From: a candidate division WOR-3 bacterium
Lineage (GTDB): Bacteria > Hydrothermota > Tepidihabitantia > Tepidihabitantales > Tepidihabitantaceae
DNA length: 64,000 nucleotides
NCBI GenBank assembly: GCA_039801085.1
Contig: JBDRTY010000001.1
Span: forward strand, 571,538 to 635,537
Direction: 5' to 3'
Shown: positions 1-8,177 of the stretch, piece by piece
Layout: the number at the start of each line of letters is the position of its first letter
Numbering within the stretch: the first letter of the stretch is position 1
Program-made: the position numbers and the translations under genes
The notes under the pieces: generated by a model
The model's input: the letters and a program-made list of their open reading frames with translations, nothing else
What the model was told of the DNA's origin: nothing
Databases searched by the model: none

Positions 1-413
1 TGACCACTCACTACATGGACGAGGCGGAATACTGTGACCGGATTGCGATCATTGATTACGGCCGGATAATTGCTCTGGGTACTCCGGCAGAGCTGAAAAC
101 CCGGTTGCAGGGAGATCAGGTGGTGCTGATGACCGCTGACAACCTCCGGGCAGCGACAGAAATCAGGAGGCTCTACGGGATTGAAATTGCGTTCGATCGG
201 GAAAAGTTAAGGTTTCAGGTGGCAGATGGGGCGCAATTTGTGCCCAGACTGGTCCGGGAACTGGGCGTGCCTATACTTTCAGTAATGGTGCGACCGCCAA
301 CACTGGATGATGTTTTTCTCACCCTGACCGGCCGGGAGATCCGGGATGAGGAGGCGGGCGAGCGGGAAAAATTAAAGAGTCGGCTTCAGCGGATGGGGCG
401 TGCTTGGCGTTAG
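1..413 (+). CDS. ABC transporter ATP-binding protein, C-terminal part (partial)
   Basis: Only the end of the protein is present; the reading frame enters the window at base 3. It opens with the switch-histidine region (TTHYMDEAEYCDRIAI) typical of ABC ATPases. It continues with the D-Y-G-R-I-I-A-L-G-T-P segment and a C-terminal accessory domain of the DrrA/CcmA export type, ending in PTLDDVFLTLTG. The Walker A and signature motifs lie upstream of the window. The stop codon overlaps the start of the following permease, so the two proteins probably form one ABC-2 exporter. The exported substrate cannot be told from the sequence. Confidence 0.93.
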   Translation, partial: TTHYMDEAEYCDRIAIIDYGRIIALGTPAELKTRLQGDQVVLMTADNLRAATEIRRLYGIEIAFDREKLRFQVADGAQFVPRLVRELGVPILSVMVRPPTLDDVFLTLTGREIRDEEAGEREKLKSRLQRMGRAWR

Positions 414-1174
414 CAAACGGTATGTTTGATTCTGCCTGTATTCATATGGTGTGGCGGCGCGATGTGCTTCGCTACTTCCGGGAGAAGAGCCAGCTTTATG
501 GGTCACTCACCAGACCGGTGCTGTGGCTTTTTATTCTCGGCCTCGGTTTACGCGGTGGTTACCGGGAGGTTGGCAGTGTCAATTATACTCAGTTCATCTT
601 TCCCGGAATTATTGCGATGACCAGTATCTTCACATCGATTCAGTCAGCAATCTCCATCATCTGGGACCGGGAGTTCGGGTTTCTGAAGGAGATTCTGGTG
701 GCACCGGTCCCGCGGACATCAATTGTCATTGGTAAGGGACTTGCCGGCACGACCCTTTCACTGATTCAGGGGTGTATCATTCTGCTGCTGGCACCGCTCG
801 TCCGGGTGAAGCTGGCGCTGGTGAACATTCTGCCGCTGATTCTAGTGATGGCAGTGATGTCCTTTGCCCTTACCGGTATCGGGATCGTGATTGCCGCCCG
901 GATGACCTCGTTTCAGGGGTTCGGTACAATCATGAATTTTATCATTATGCCGCTGTGGTTTCTCAGCGGTGCCCTTTATCCGCTTGAGGGGTTGCCCTGG
1001 TGGCTGGCGCTGCTGGTTCGTATCAATCCGCTGACCTATGGTGTGGATATGATCCGCCGGCTGGTGCTCGGATTTTCCTTCTATTCTCCCGGGTTTAATC
1101 TCGCATTTCTGGCAAGTTTCAGTATCCTGACAACAATGGCGGCAGTCTATTTCTTCAATCGCGGGGAATACTGA
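404..1174 (+). CDS. ABC-2 type transporter permease (DrrB-like)
   Basis: This 256-residue membrane protein has about six hydrophobic segments and the layout of ABC-2 export permeases: a cytoplasmic N-terminus, then TM pairs, with a conserved loop around WDREFGFLKEILVAPVPR and a late FLSGALYPLEGLPWW segment typical of the DrrB/NodJ group. A TTG start at 404 overlaps the ATPase stop by 10 nt; an ATG at 422 in the same frame is an alternative. Overlap with the preceding ATPase supports a two-component exporter. The substrate is unknown. Confidence 0.9.
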   Translation: MALANGMFDSACIHMVWRRDVLRYFREKSQLYGSLTRPVLWLFILGLGLRGGYREVGSVNYTQFIFPGIIAMTSIFTSIQSAISIIWDREFGFLKEILVAPVPRTSIVIGKGLAGTTLSLIQGCIILLLAPLVRVKLALVNILPLILVMAVMSFALTGIGIVIAARMTSFQGFGTIMNFIIMPLWFLSGALYPLEGLPWWLALLVRINPLTYGVDMIRRLVLGFSFYSPGFNLAFLASFSILTTMAAVYFFNRGEY

Positions 1175-1190
1175 AGACAGAGAGGCAGGA

Positions 1191-2153
1191 TTGGCGGGGA
1201 ATAGAAATAGATCTGAAAATTATTCCGGCGCACAGTTGAGCATCCAATTGCGTCTTAATGTTGAGCGTCTGTGGCAGGTACTGCAGGGAATCAGGCCTCC
1301 AAAGCAGTATGTCAATGTGGAAGGCGGGGGGATTGAGCAACAGCACGACTGGCGGCTGCGGTTGCATCACTGTGCCAACTATGCTGCGGCACTGACAATT
1401 CTGAGACAGGAAAACCGGCGTTTGCGACTCCTGGAGCTGGGCTGTGGTACCGGCGCACTTTCCTATGGACTGGCCCGGATCATGCCGCCGGAATGGAGCC
1501 TGATGGCGACAGACTATTCGCGGTATCTGATTGAGTATGCCCGCCAGCAGTATTCGGCTCCGAATCTTGTGTTTGACTGTCTTGATGTTAATGACATTTC
1601 CGCATCGGCACTCCGGGAGTTCGATGCGGTGCTCATGCTGGAACTGATTGAACACCTGAACTGTCGGGAAACCAGAGAGCTTCTCCACCGGCTGGGAGCG
1701 GGACTGAAACCTGCCAGTCTGGTGGTTATTTCCACTCCGGATCGTTCCGCCTTTCCGCGTGATCATTCCGGTTATTATCCCCATAAAATCGAATACCGGT
1801 ATTCCACTCTGTTTCAGTTTCTCAGCGGTCTGCAGAACAATCCGTTCCGCAGTTTCGAGCTTTATCAGATAGTTGCGCCCGGAATCGTCCGGGCAGCGGT
1901 CCGGACTGAAAGACGGGGTGGTTACTTTTTCAATCGGGTTGCCGGACTGATTGAGCGGCTGAGTTCCCATCAGGTTCAATTTCGCCGCTACCAGAGAAGG
2001 GTGTTAAGCTGGTTAAGCCGGGTGTTCTGGCAATTGACCGGTGGCGGGCAGAGATGTGACATCACCCGGCTGCTTGATGATCTCCAGTTGACCGGGACTG
2101 ATAGCGGTGATCATCAGCTTTCATTCAGTCTGGTTGCAGTGCTGAGAAAATGA
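1191..2153 (+). CDS. class I SAM-dependent methyltransferase
   Basis: This 320-residue soluble protein has a Rossmann-type methyltransferase core. Motif I is LLELGCGTGALSYGLA (about residues 81-96), followed by an acidic residue at the end of strand 2 (ATDYS). Motif IV/post-IV is MLELIEHL, with VVISTPD after it. The ELIEHL segment recalls Hen1-like and type-12 methyltransferases, but I do not see the full Hen1 metal-binding set, so no substrate is assigned. The start is a TTG at 1191, 16 nt after the permease stop. The stop overlaps the next gene as ATGA, so it is translationally coupled to mtnA. Confidence 0.85.
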   Translation: MAGNRNRSENYSGAQLSIQLRLNVERLWQVLQGIRPPKQYVNVEGGGIEQQHDWRLRLHHCANYAAALTILRQENRRLRLLELGCGTGALSYGLARIMPPEWSLMATDYSRYLIEYARQQYSAPNLVFDCLDVNDISASALREFDAVLMLELIEHLNCRETRELLHRLGAGLKPASLVVISTPDRSAFPRDHSGYYPHKIEYRYSTLFQFLSGLQNNPFRSFELYQIVAPGIVRAAVRTERRGGYFFNRVAGLIERLSSHQVQFRRYQRRVLSWLSRVFWQLTGGGQRCDITRLLDDLQLTGTDSGDHQLSFSLVAVLRK

Positions 2154-3235
2154 AAAGAAGAGGACTGGAAATTCCTGATGTGCTGGTATATCAGCAGGGA
2201 TGTCTGCGGATTATCGATCAGCGGTTTCTGCCATCAAGGGTGATCTACCGGAAGCTGAGCAGCGTTCCGGCGGTTGCCGAGGCAATTCGACAGTTGCAGA
2301 TTCGCGGTGCACCATGGATCGGAGTGGCGGCGGCATACGGGATGGCAGTTGCGGCGGAGCGGTCAGGTGACCGGGAACTGATTACCCGATTGACAAAAGC
2401 CGCGGAAATGCTGATGGCGGCACGTCCGACTGCAGTCAATCTTGGCTGGGCGGTGAGCAGGATAATGGAGGTTGTTGAGCACACAAAGGGTGTTTCGCCA
2501 GCGGTGTTGCGGTACCGGGTGTTTAAGGAGGCGAAGGTGATTGAGGAGGATGAGCGCCGCCGGTCCCGGGCAATTGCCCGTCACGGTGCCAAACTCGTGC
2601 CAGAAAACGGAACTGTCATGACAATCTGTAATACCGGGATGCTCGCCGGACCCGGATTGGGAACGGCACTGGGGGTGATCTATCAGGCGTCTCAGGAGGG
2701 GAAAAATCCACTGGTGTATGTCTGTGAAACCAGGCCGCTGCTCCAGGGTGCCCGGTTGACCGCTTGGGAGCTAAAGCGGGCAGGCATCAATTTCCGGCTT
2801 ATTGTTGACAGTGCCAGTGCCGGCGTGATTGAGCATTGCGACCTAGTAATTGTTGGAGCAGACCGGATTGCAGCAAACGGGGATACTGCAAATAAAATTG
2901 GGACGCGGATGCTGGCATTACTGGCTAAGGCTGCCGGCAAACCGTTTTATGTGGCAGCTCCGTCATCCACATTTGACCTTAAGATCAGAGACGGCAAGGA
3001 AATTCCAATTGAAATCCGCAGTGGTGATGAGATTACCCGGATCGGAACCTGCGGGGTGGCACCGGCTGGAATAACCGCTTACAATCCGGCGTTTGATGTC
3101 ACGCCGGCGCGTTATATCGCCGCGTTTATTACCGAAAAAGGGGTTGTCCGTCCGCCTTACCGGAACCGTCTTCCCCGTCTGCTTCACTCGGTGGTAACAA
3201 AGACCCGTTCCATCACCACCGGTGGCCGGACCTGA
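2150..3235 (+). CDS. mtnA: S-methyl-5-thioribose-1-phosphate isomerase
   Basis: This 361-residue protein of the eIF2B-alpha/MtnA family should convert 5-methylthioribose-1-phosphate to the ribulose form in methionine salvage. Visible family marks are the early RGAPWIG segment, the catalytic-cysteine motif TICNTGMLAGPGLGTALG, and the catalytic-aspartate motif IVGADRIAANGDTANKIGT. Length is normal for MtnA. The start overlaps the methyltransferase stop by 4 nt. Its last 52 nt overlap, in the opposite direction, the last 52 nt of the cyclophilin gene on the minus strand. No other methionine-salvage gene lies in the window; other eIF2B-like sugar-phosphate isomerases are a less likely alternative. 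Confidence 0.93.
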   Translation: MKRRGLEIPDVLVYQQGCLRIIDQRFLPSRVIYRKLSSVPAVAEAIRQLQIRGAPWIGVAAAYGMAVAAERSGDRELITRLTKAAEMLMAARPTAVNLGWAVSRIMEVVEHTKGVSPAVLRYRVFKEAKVIEEDERRRSRAIARHGAKLVPENGTVMTICNTGMLAGPGLGTALGVIYQASQEGKNPLVYVCETRPLLQGARLTAWELKRAGINFRLIVDSASAGVIEHCDLVIVGADRIAANGDTANKIGTRMLALLAKAAGKPFYVAAPSSTFDLKIRDGKEIPIEIRSGDEITRIGTCGVAPAGITAYNPAFDVTPARYIAAFITEKGVVRPPYRNRLPRLLHSVVTKTRSITTGGRT

Positions 3236-3798
3236 CCGATCTTCTCCAGTACCTCCATGCCTTCTACGATTTTGCCGATCACGGTGTATTTACCATCCAG
3301 CTGGGGGAGCGGCTGGAGACAGAAGTAAAACTGGCTGCCCGAGGATTCGAGGTTGGGGTTTACCTGATCCGGCAGACGAGCCATCGCCATTGCTCCTTTT
3401 TCATGCTTGCGTTTGATTTCTGCAGGGACGGTGTAACCCGGGCCGCCGGTGCCGTCGCCTTTGGGGTCGCCCCCCTGAACCACAAAACCCGGTTCAATCC
3501 GGTGGAACGTGAGTCCGTTGTAGAATCCTTTGATTGCCAGATTGGCAACATTAGTGACATTCAGCGGCGCATCCTTGGTATACATTTCCACCTTGATTTT
3601 GCCGAAGTCCTTGACCAGAATGGTAATAAACAGCTTTTCCGGAAGGTTGGTTGAAATAAGCGTATCCTTGAGCAGACCCGGTGGTTGTGGAGTGGCGGTG
3701 CCGGCGGTGTCAGCTGGTGCCGGGTCTGTTTTTTTGGGAGCGCCACAACCGACTAAAAGGACAGCAATCATCAATGAGACTATTAAGAGTTTTGACAC
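3184..3798 (-). CDS. peptidyl-prolyl cis-trans isomerase, cyclophilin-type lipoprotein
   Basis: This 204-residue protein has a lipoprotein signal (hydrophobic run ending VLLVGCGAPKK, lipobox Cys at about residue 18), a short Pro/Thr-rich linker and a cyclophilin domain. The domain carries the family motifs FHRIEPGFVVQGGDP and a later GSQFYFCLQPLPQLDGKYTVIGKI. It probably assists folding of exported proteins in the periplasm. I chose the GTG at 3798 because AGGAGG sits just upstream and it places the signal peptide at the N-terminus; a longer frame upstream has no support. It is the last gene of the rpmF-plsX minus-strand run and overlaps mtnA tail to tail by 52 nt. Confidence 0.93.
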   Translation of the reverse strand: MSKLLIVSLMIAVLLVGCGAPKKTDPAPADTAGTATPQPPGLLKDTLISTNLPEKLFITILVKDFGKIKVEMYTKDAPLNVTNVANLAIKGFYNGLTFHRIEPGFVVQGGDPKGDGTGGPGYTVPAEIKRKHEKGAMAMARLPDQVNPNLESSGSQFYFCLQPLPQLDGKYTVIGKIVEGMEVLEKIGQVRPPVVMERVFVTTE

Positions 3799-3826
3799 AG
3801 TATACCTCCTTATATTTATTAATATT

Positions 3827-4957
3827 TCAATATCCCCAGCGCCGGGTGCGTTTTTTCCATGATTCCTCATAGGCAATGGTAAGATGGAGACGCCCGGCGG
3901 TTTCGCTGATGAATCCGGCCGGGGTTTCCCCTTTGCGGAATATTACCTCACCGGCAATATCCAGTGTGCCGAATTTGGGCAGCAGTACCCCGGTTCCCAA
4001 GTGAACAGCGGACTCGGAGATTCGTCCGCCGGCAACCGTGCTACAGTACCATCTGCCTGTAGAGTAGCCGAGGCGGAATGGATAGCCGGGAAACTGTTCA
4101 TACTCAATGCCTATTGAAGCCCGCCATACATTCTGATAACCGGCAGGCAAGTTATCAATGGTGGTATTTGCCCAGTTGCGTAGTTCAAAGCCGGTGCTGA
4201 TTTGGGTTTTATAGAATGGTCCGGCAGTAAACCCGAAGCTTAAAGTGGCAGGCAAATGGATCCGGTAGTTACGAAGTGAATCGCTAGCAACTCCGTGGAG
4301 ATGTTTGAACCTAGTGGCGGTAAGTTGGAACGGTAGGTCATAAAAACCGGTAAGGGTGAGACGGGCGAGTCTGCCGGCAGCTCCCAGCCGGAAAGTACGT
4401 GCCGAGTAATCAATTTCAATTGTGTCCGTAGCCACTAGGCCCTCAGCCCAGTAATGCCAGTTTTCCCGGGAGCCACCGATAAGCTGCTGAAATTGGGCAC
4501 CGAGGCAGAGTCGGTTAAACAGTGGCTGGGAAACGCCGAAATTGAAACTGTGGATTCCGCCCCGGCTGACAATATGAAAGCGGAGGATGGTATCGGCGAG
4601 CGATTCGGACCAGACATCAAAGTCCTGATTGAACCGGCTGTCAACACTTAGGAGAAGCCGGGTGTGAGTAGGGAGTGGTACCGCAGCATAGATGCCAGTC
4701 GGTCGTACCGTTCCCAGTGCACGCTGGTAGTAGTGCTGACGGGCAGTGAGTCCGGTGCCGGTCAGCGTGAGTTTGATGCGGGTTTGAGCAAGATCGAAAT
4801 AATTACCAGGATTCCCCGGGGTGAGGGCAGAGGGGTTGCCAAGGGCAATAAATCGGGCATCTGCCGGCAGTGTCACTTCCCCCAGACCGTTAGGGTTGAA
4901 GAATGACTGGGCGGTAAGTGCGGTAAATATCAGAAGCAGCAGTGCAATGGATTTCAT
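3827..4957 (-). CDS. outer-membrane beta-barrel protein, PorV-like
   Basis: This 376-residue protein begins with a signal peptide (MKSIALLLLIFTALTAQS). An N-terminal segment follows that resembles the PorV/UPF0164 opening (ADARFIALGNPSALTPGN), then many alternating amphipathic strands ending in aromatic residues. The final strand is RLHLTIAYEESWKK-like. Together these point to an outer-membrane barrel. The ATG at 4957 overlaps the stop of the upstream lipoprotein gene as ATGA, indicating coupling. It could be a PorV/PorQ-type T9SS partner or an unrelated barrel. The family assignment rests on overall pattern only and is uncertain; the barrel call is firmer. Confidence 0.6.
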   Translation of the reverse strand: MKSIALLLLIFTALTAQSFFNPNGLGEVTLPADARFIALGNPSALTPGNPGNYFDLAQTRIKLTLTGTGLTARQHYYQRALGTVRPTGIYAAVPLPTHTRLLLSVDSRFNQDFDVWSESLADTILRFHIVSRGGIHSFNFGVSQPLFNRLCLGAQFQQLIGGSRENWHYWAEGLVATDTIEIDYSARTFRLGAAGRLARLTLTGFYDLPFQLTATRFKHLHGVASDSLRNYRIHLPATLSFGFTAGPFYKTQISTGFELRNWANTTIDNLPAGYQNVWRASIGIEYEQFPGYPFRLGYSTGRWYCSTVAGGRISESAVHLGTGVLLPKFGTLDIAGEVIFRKGETPAGFISETAGRLHLTIAYEESWKKRTRRWGY

Positions 4958-6057
4958 CTTGAGAACCGGTCCGGAGGGGGAAGAATATACTGAATTTTCA
5001 GCTGGGGAGCGGTGTTGCCGGAGCGGGAGAGTTTCAGCCGGAACGGTCGCTGCCATTCCGGTTCGGCCGTGATCAGCAGACCGTGATTGGGAAAGGAATC
5101 CGGGTGTGATACCCAGTTCTGAACCAGCGTAGTAATGTCGAGGCTGACCATGGTGTCCTGTGCAACCAGAATGTAGGCGGTAGTGGCAGCAGCGTTTTCT
5201 TCGTAGCCGGCATGGCGGTTGCGCAGCTGATAGGATTCGGTCAGGCGGTGAACGCCAAGTTTCAGCGTGTCGGACCGGCGGTAAATGGTCCGGGGTGTAA
5301 ACAACAGTTGCGCCCGGAGAATTGTGACCTCAGGTGGCAGGGTGTCAAGCCGGAATTTCAGATAAGTGCGGAAGGCAAAACTGGCGCCGATCAGCAAATC
5401 GGTCAGCTGGCTGCAGATGTTGAGGGTATCAACGATGTGGGCGTCGCCGGTGGCATAATAGATCCTTTCCTTGCCATCGGCATAGTGGAAGACCAGTTTG
5501 GGTCCGGCTTTGGCATCGGTCATATTTGTGATCGCAGCGAATCCGGTATCGGTGGGGAGAAGCATTATCCCTGATGATTTCTGTACCAGCAGTGTCAGCC
5601 GGCTGCGGTCCAGTTCCACGACTGTGGATTCCCGGGTGAGCGTGGCGGTGCCCAGAGTAAATTCCCAGAGGTCGCCCCCCGGTGTAAGCCAGCGGGTGGC
5701 AGAGTCAGCCAGGAGCCAGGTCACCGCAGCGGTAGTCCACTCTGTTGAACAGGCACGACAGACGAATGTGACCGGAGTGCTGTCAATGGGGTGAAGAATC
5801 AGGCGCACGCCGGTGACCGAATCGAGTGCGCTGTCTTTTAGCGGGAATTTGAGCAGTACCCGGGATTCATACTGTTCGTCCCTGCCCAACAGCAGCCAGT
5901 CGGCATAACCGAGCGGAATATGCCGGCCGTAATAGTCGAGTGAATCCGGTACCAGTTCCAGCATGCCGCTTTCCGGCAGGGTGGTCAGCTGGTCAAAGCC
6001 GACCGGCAGCGTGTTGCAGGCAAGAAGTAGCAGCGTGAGGGGAAAGAAAAATTTCAT
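4954..6057 (-). CDS. DNRLRE-like repeat lipoprotein
   Basis: This 367-residue putative lipoprotein has a signal ending LLLLACNTLP, with the Cys near residue 15. The mature part contains two similar halves. Each has an aromatic/hydrophobic strand pair with R-V-L-L-K-F or R-T-Y-L-K-F, then an L-x-L-x-P segment, and a late V-Q-N-W-x(n)-N-H-G-L-L-I segment. This is the pattern of DNRLRE domains (beta-sandwich surface modules). The ATG at 6057 overlaps the plsX stop by one base; a GTG one codon upstream is possible. It sits between plsX and a PorV-like barrel, so it may be surface-displayed. No function is assigned. Confidence 0.6.
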   Translation of the reverse strand: MKFFFPLTLLLLACNTLPVGFDQLTTLPESGMLELVPDSLDYYGRHIPLGYADWLLLGRDEQYESRVLLKFPLKDSALDSVTGVRLILHPIDSTPVTFVCRACSTEWTTAAVTWLLADSATRWLTPGGDLWEFTLGTATLTRESTVVELDRSRLTLLVQKSSGIMLLPTDTGFAAITNMTDAKAGPKLVFHYADGKERIYYATGDAHIVDTLNICSQLTDLLIGASFAFRTYLKFRLDTLPPEVTILRAQLLFTPRTIYRRSDTLKLGVHRLTESYQLRNRHAGYEENAAATTAYILVAQDTMVSLDITTLVQNWVSHPDSFPNHGLLITAEPEWQRPFRLKLSRSGNTAPQLKIQYILPPPDRFSR

Positions 6058-7055
6058 CACCCGGAGTTCTGATCAGCAAATGCCTGGGCGATGTGCTGGG
6101 ACAGATTGTCGCGGACCGCCGAATAGGCGGTGCGGATGGCATTTTTCAGTGCCTGGGGTGTTGATCGGCCATGGGCAACCACAACGTTGCCCTGAACACC
6201 GAGCATCAGTGCGCCTCCGTATTCCTGATAATCCATCCGGCTGATGAACTCCTCCAGAACCGGGCGGGAAAACCAGCGGCGCAGCCGGTATTTGGATTCC
6301 GACTCATAATACTGTTCAAGGAGCTGGCGGAGAATTTCGCCCAGACCCTCACCATACTTCAGCAGCACATTGCCCACGAATCCGTCGCAGACAACGACAT
6401 CTACCTTGCCGGTCAGAATTTCGTTGCCTTCAACATTGCCGATGAAGTTGAGTTCGCTTTCCTTGAGCAGACGGTAGGCGGCAGTTGTCAGTTCGTTACC
6501 CTTGGTATCTTCCTGCCCGATATTGAGCAGACCAACCGAAGGATTGGCTTTACGAAAGAAAAAGGCGGCAGCGGTGGCACCCATGATGGCAAACTGGAGG
6601 AGCTGATTCGGCTTGGTATCAACATTGGCACCGACATCGAGCACGAGGGTACTCCCTTTGATTCTGGGGAAAAGGACCGCCAAGGTCGGACGGTGGACAC
6701 CGGGAACTGCTCCCAGTCGGGTCAGGGCGAATGCCATGACCGCACCGGTGTTGCCGGCACTTACCACCGCATCCACCTTTCCCTGCCGGTGCAGATCCAT
6801 GCAGACACCGATTGATGAGTTCTGTTTCCGTTTCACCGCCTCCGGTGCCGGTTCATGCATGCCGACGACCTCGGCTGCCGGCACAAACTCCACACGTTCA
6901 TCATGGTGGAAATCGGTACGGTCTGATTCCAAAATTTCCTGCCGGCCAACGATCACCAGACTACAGTCCGGGAGTTCCTCAAGGGCAAGCTGCACCGCAG
7001 CCAGCTCGGCACGCGGTGCGTTGTCCGAGCCCATGGCATCGAGTGCAATTTTCAC
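6057..7055 (-). CDS. plsX: phosphate acyltransferase PlsX
   Basis: This 332-residue protein should convert acyl-ACP to acyl-phosphate for phospholipid synthesis. The N-terminus (MKIALDAMGSDNAP) and the segments GNTGAVMAFAL and VVCDGFVGNVLLKYGEG are diagnostic of PlsX. Length is typical. The start codon directly follows the rpmF stop, which is the classic rpmF-plsX arrangement. The stop overlaps the start of a lipoprotein gene rather than a fab gene, which is less usual. Confidence 0.97.
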   Translation of the reverse strand: MKIALDAMGSDNAPRAELAAVQLALEELPDCSLVIVGRQEILESDRTDFHHDERVEFVPAAEVVGMHEPAPEAVKRKQNSSIGVCMDLHRQGKVDAVVSAGNTGAVMAFALTRLGAVPGVHRPTLAVLFPRIKGSTLVLDVGANVDTKPNQLLQFAIMGATAAAFFFRKANPSVGLLNIGQEDTKGNELTTAAYRLLKESELNFIGNVEGNEILTGKVDVVVCDGFVGNVLLKYGEGLGEILRQLLEQYYESESKYRLRRWFSRPVLEEFISRMDYQEYGGALMLGVQGNVVVAHGRSTPQALKNAIRTAYSAVRDNLSQHIAQAFADQNSG

Positions 7056-7241
7056 TTACTTCTTTTCTTCAATAGTTAATACCGGTTTGCCCGCATAGTA
7101 GCCGCAGTGCGGACAGACCCGATGGGGCATTTTCGGTTCGTGGCAGTGCGGACAATCAACAAGCGTCGGCGGCGTCAGTTTCCAGTGAGTACGGCGCTTG
7201 CGGCCACGCTGCCGTGAATGTCTTCGCTTCGGTAGTGGCAT
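7056..7241 (-). CDS. rpmF: 50S ribosomal protein L32
   Basis: This 61-residue basic protein starts MPLPKRRHSRQRGRKRR and carries a zinc-ribbon pair (CPHC...CPHC), the form of L32 with four cysteines. It has a good Shine-Dalgarno (GGAGG) before the ATG and a promoter at 7275-7302. It heads a minus-strand operon with plsX, a lipoprotein, a barrel and a cyclophilin. Confidence 0.96.
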   Translation of the reverse strand: MPLPKRRHSRQRGRKRRTHWKLTPPTLVDCPHCHEPKMPHRVCPHCGYYAGKPVLTIEEKK

Positions 7242-7274
7242 TGATATCCTCCAATTAAAAATTTATTTTTGATT

Positions 7275-7302
7275 ATATTACTGATATCCGGTTACGAGTC
7301 AA
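7275..7302 (-). promoter_or_regulatory. promoter of rpmF-plsX operon
   Basis: On the minus strand, TTGACT (7297-7302), a 16-nt spacer and TAATAT (7275-7280) lie about 34 nt upstream of the rpmF start. The -35 box overlaps the end of the Minf_1886-like gene. Confidence 0.7.
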
Positions 7303-7678
7303 GGATAAGCCCGTTACTCCAGTTTCGGGGCAGAGGATTGCTGATGTCCAGCATGGAGTTAAAATTGAACTCGGCGGGAAGTTCCTCATTAAAGTCAACT
7401 GTGTCCACCGGCAGCAGTCCGGCGTGAATGAGTCGAGTGAGCAGTTGAAGGATGTCGGCAGGTGTGATGATACCCCAGCTGGCGAGCACTGTCTCTGCCA
7501 GCAGTCCGTAGCGTTCAGTGGCGATAGTGCTGATGGCATTCAGCAGCTACAGGACGGTGATGTTCGTTTTCCCGCCGGTTTGCTGATAGACATGGTGCAG
7601 CCCGTTGCCGAGCAGAAGATAGGCGTCTACAGTGTACCGGGGGTCAGCCTGCAGCAGTTCATAAAAAAGGAGTACCAT
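7292..7678 (-). pseudogene. Minf_1886-family protein interrupted by an in-frame TAG
   Basis: Read from the ATG at 7678, the frame gives a 43-codon part, then TAG (7549-7547), then an uninterrupted 84-codon part in the same frame. The two parts join into a normal Minf_1886-family protein of about 128 residues. The first part has LADPRY-type sequence (LLQADPRYTVDAYLLLGNGL); the second has ATERYGLLAETVLASWGI and LIHAGLLPVDTVDFNEE. One base change at the TAG would restore Gln (CAG) or Glu (GAG). It could be a fresh pseudogene, a base-calling error or stop-codon readthrough. The upstream promoter appears intact and leaderless. The function of the family is unknown. Confidence 0.72.
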
Positions 7679-7686
7679 CAAATTTA

Positions 7687-7714
7687 ATTTTAATCCTCGT
7701 CGCAGCGAGGGCAA
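7687..7714 (-). promoter_or_regulatory. promoter of Minf_1886-like gene (leaderless type)
   Basis: On the minus strand, TTGCCC (7709-7714), 16 nt and TAAAAT (7687-7692). Only 8 nt separate the -10 box from the ATG at 7678 and there is no Shine-Dalgarno, so the transcript would start at or next to the start codon. Confidence 0.55.
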
Positions 7715-7727
7715 GCAGGGTAGAATC

Positions 7728-7755
7728 TTGACTGAGATACTTTTGAAGGTAGGAT
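7728..7755 (+). promoter_or_regulatory. promoter of DUF4177-like gene
   Basis: TTGACT (7728-7733), 16 nt, TAGGAT (7750-7755; 4 of 6 matches to consensus). It lies 26 nt upstream of the start codon, which has its own AAAGGAG ribosome site. Confidence 0.5.
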
Positions 7756-7781
7756 TAGCGTGAAGGACAAAAGGAGTTAAA

Positions 7782-8027
7782 ATGACAAAATGGGAATACA
7801 AGTTTCTGCAGATTGACATCCACATGAGCCCGGTGCTGAAGATGGCACGCTGGGGTGTCCAGGTTCCAGGCGAAAAAAAGGCACGGGATACGATGGAAGG
7901 GGTGGAGGCATATGTAAATGATCTGGGCCGGGAAGGCTGGGAGCTGGTGGCGGCGGTCAACGGTTCGGACCACAGCGGTATCATCACCAAGGCGGTCCTT
8001 TTTTTCAGACGGCCGCTGCCAGAATGA
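7782..8027 (+). CDS. DUF4177-like small protein
   Basis: This 81-residue soluble protein starts WEYK (MTKWEYKFLQID) and contains LGREGWELVAAV, followed by a final beta strand ending FFRRPLPE. These are the marks of DUF4177 (small alpha/beta proteins of unknown role). AAAGGAG precedes the ATG. It stands alone between a divergent broken gene and a CvpA-like gene. No function can be given. Confidence 0.8.
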   Translation: MTKWEYKFLQIDIHMSPVLKMARWGVQVPGEKKARDTMEGVEAYVNDLGREGWELVAAVNGSDHSGIITKAVLFFRRPLPE

Positions 8028-8112
8028 GCCTGCTTGTACGGACAGGCTAATGGAGTTTGGGTTTTGCCACCTAATTGTCCAGCTGTTGGAAGTCAGGGGT
8101 CAGAGTACTGAT

Positions 8113-8141
8113 TTGACAACCCGTTCCAGTACAGACAAAAT
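8113..8141 (+). promoter_or_regulatory. possible promoter of cvpA-like gene
   Basis: TTGACA (8113-8118), 17 nt, CAAAAT (8136-8141). The -35 box is perfect but the -10 box is weak. It is the only candidate in the 150-nt gap between 8028 and 8177, which also holds a 6-bp inverted repeat (AGCCTG/CAGGCT) just after the DUF4177 gene. Confidence 0.35.
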
Positions 8142-8177
8142 TATTATCTGTGACGAGAGCGGAGGAGGGATCAGGAT

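Noticed and set aside
7292-7678. Genome-wide reassignment of TAG (or TGA) as a sense codon
   Set aside because: TAG ends many intact genes here (the ABC ATPase, cvpA-like gene, mutM, porV, hypB, hdrA) and TGA ends many others (mtnA, purA, both korA genes), so the code is standard.
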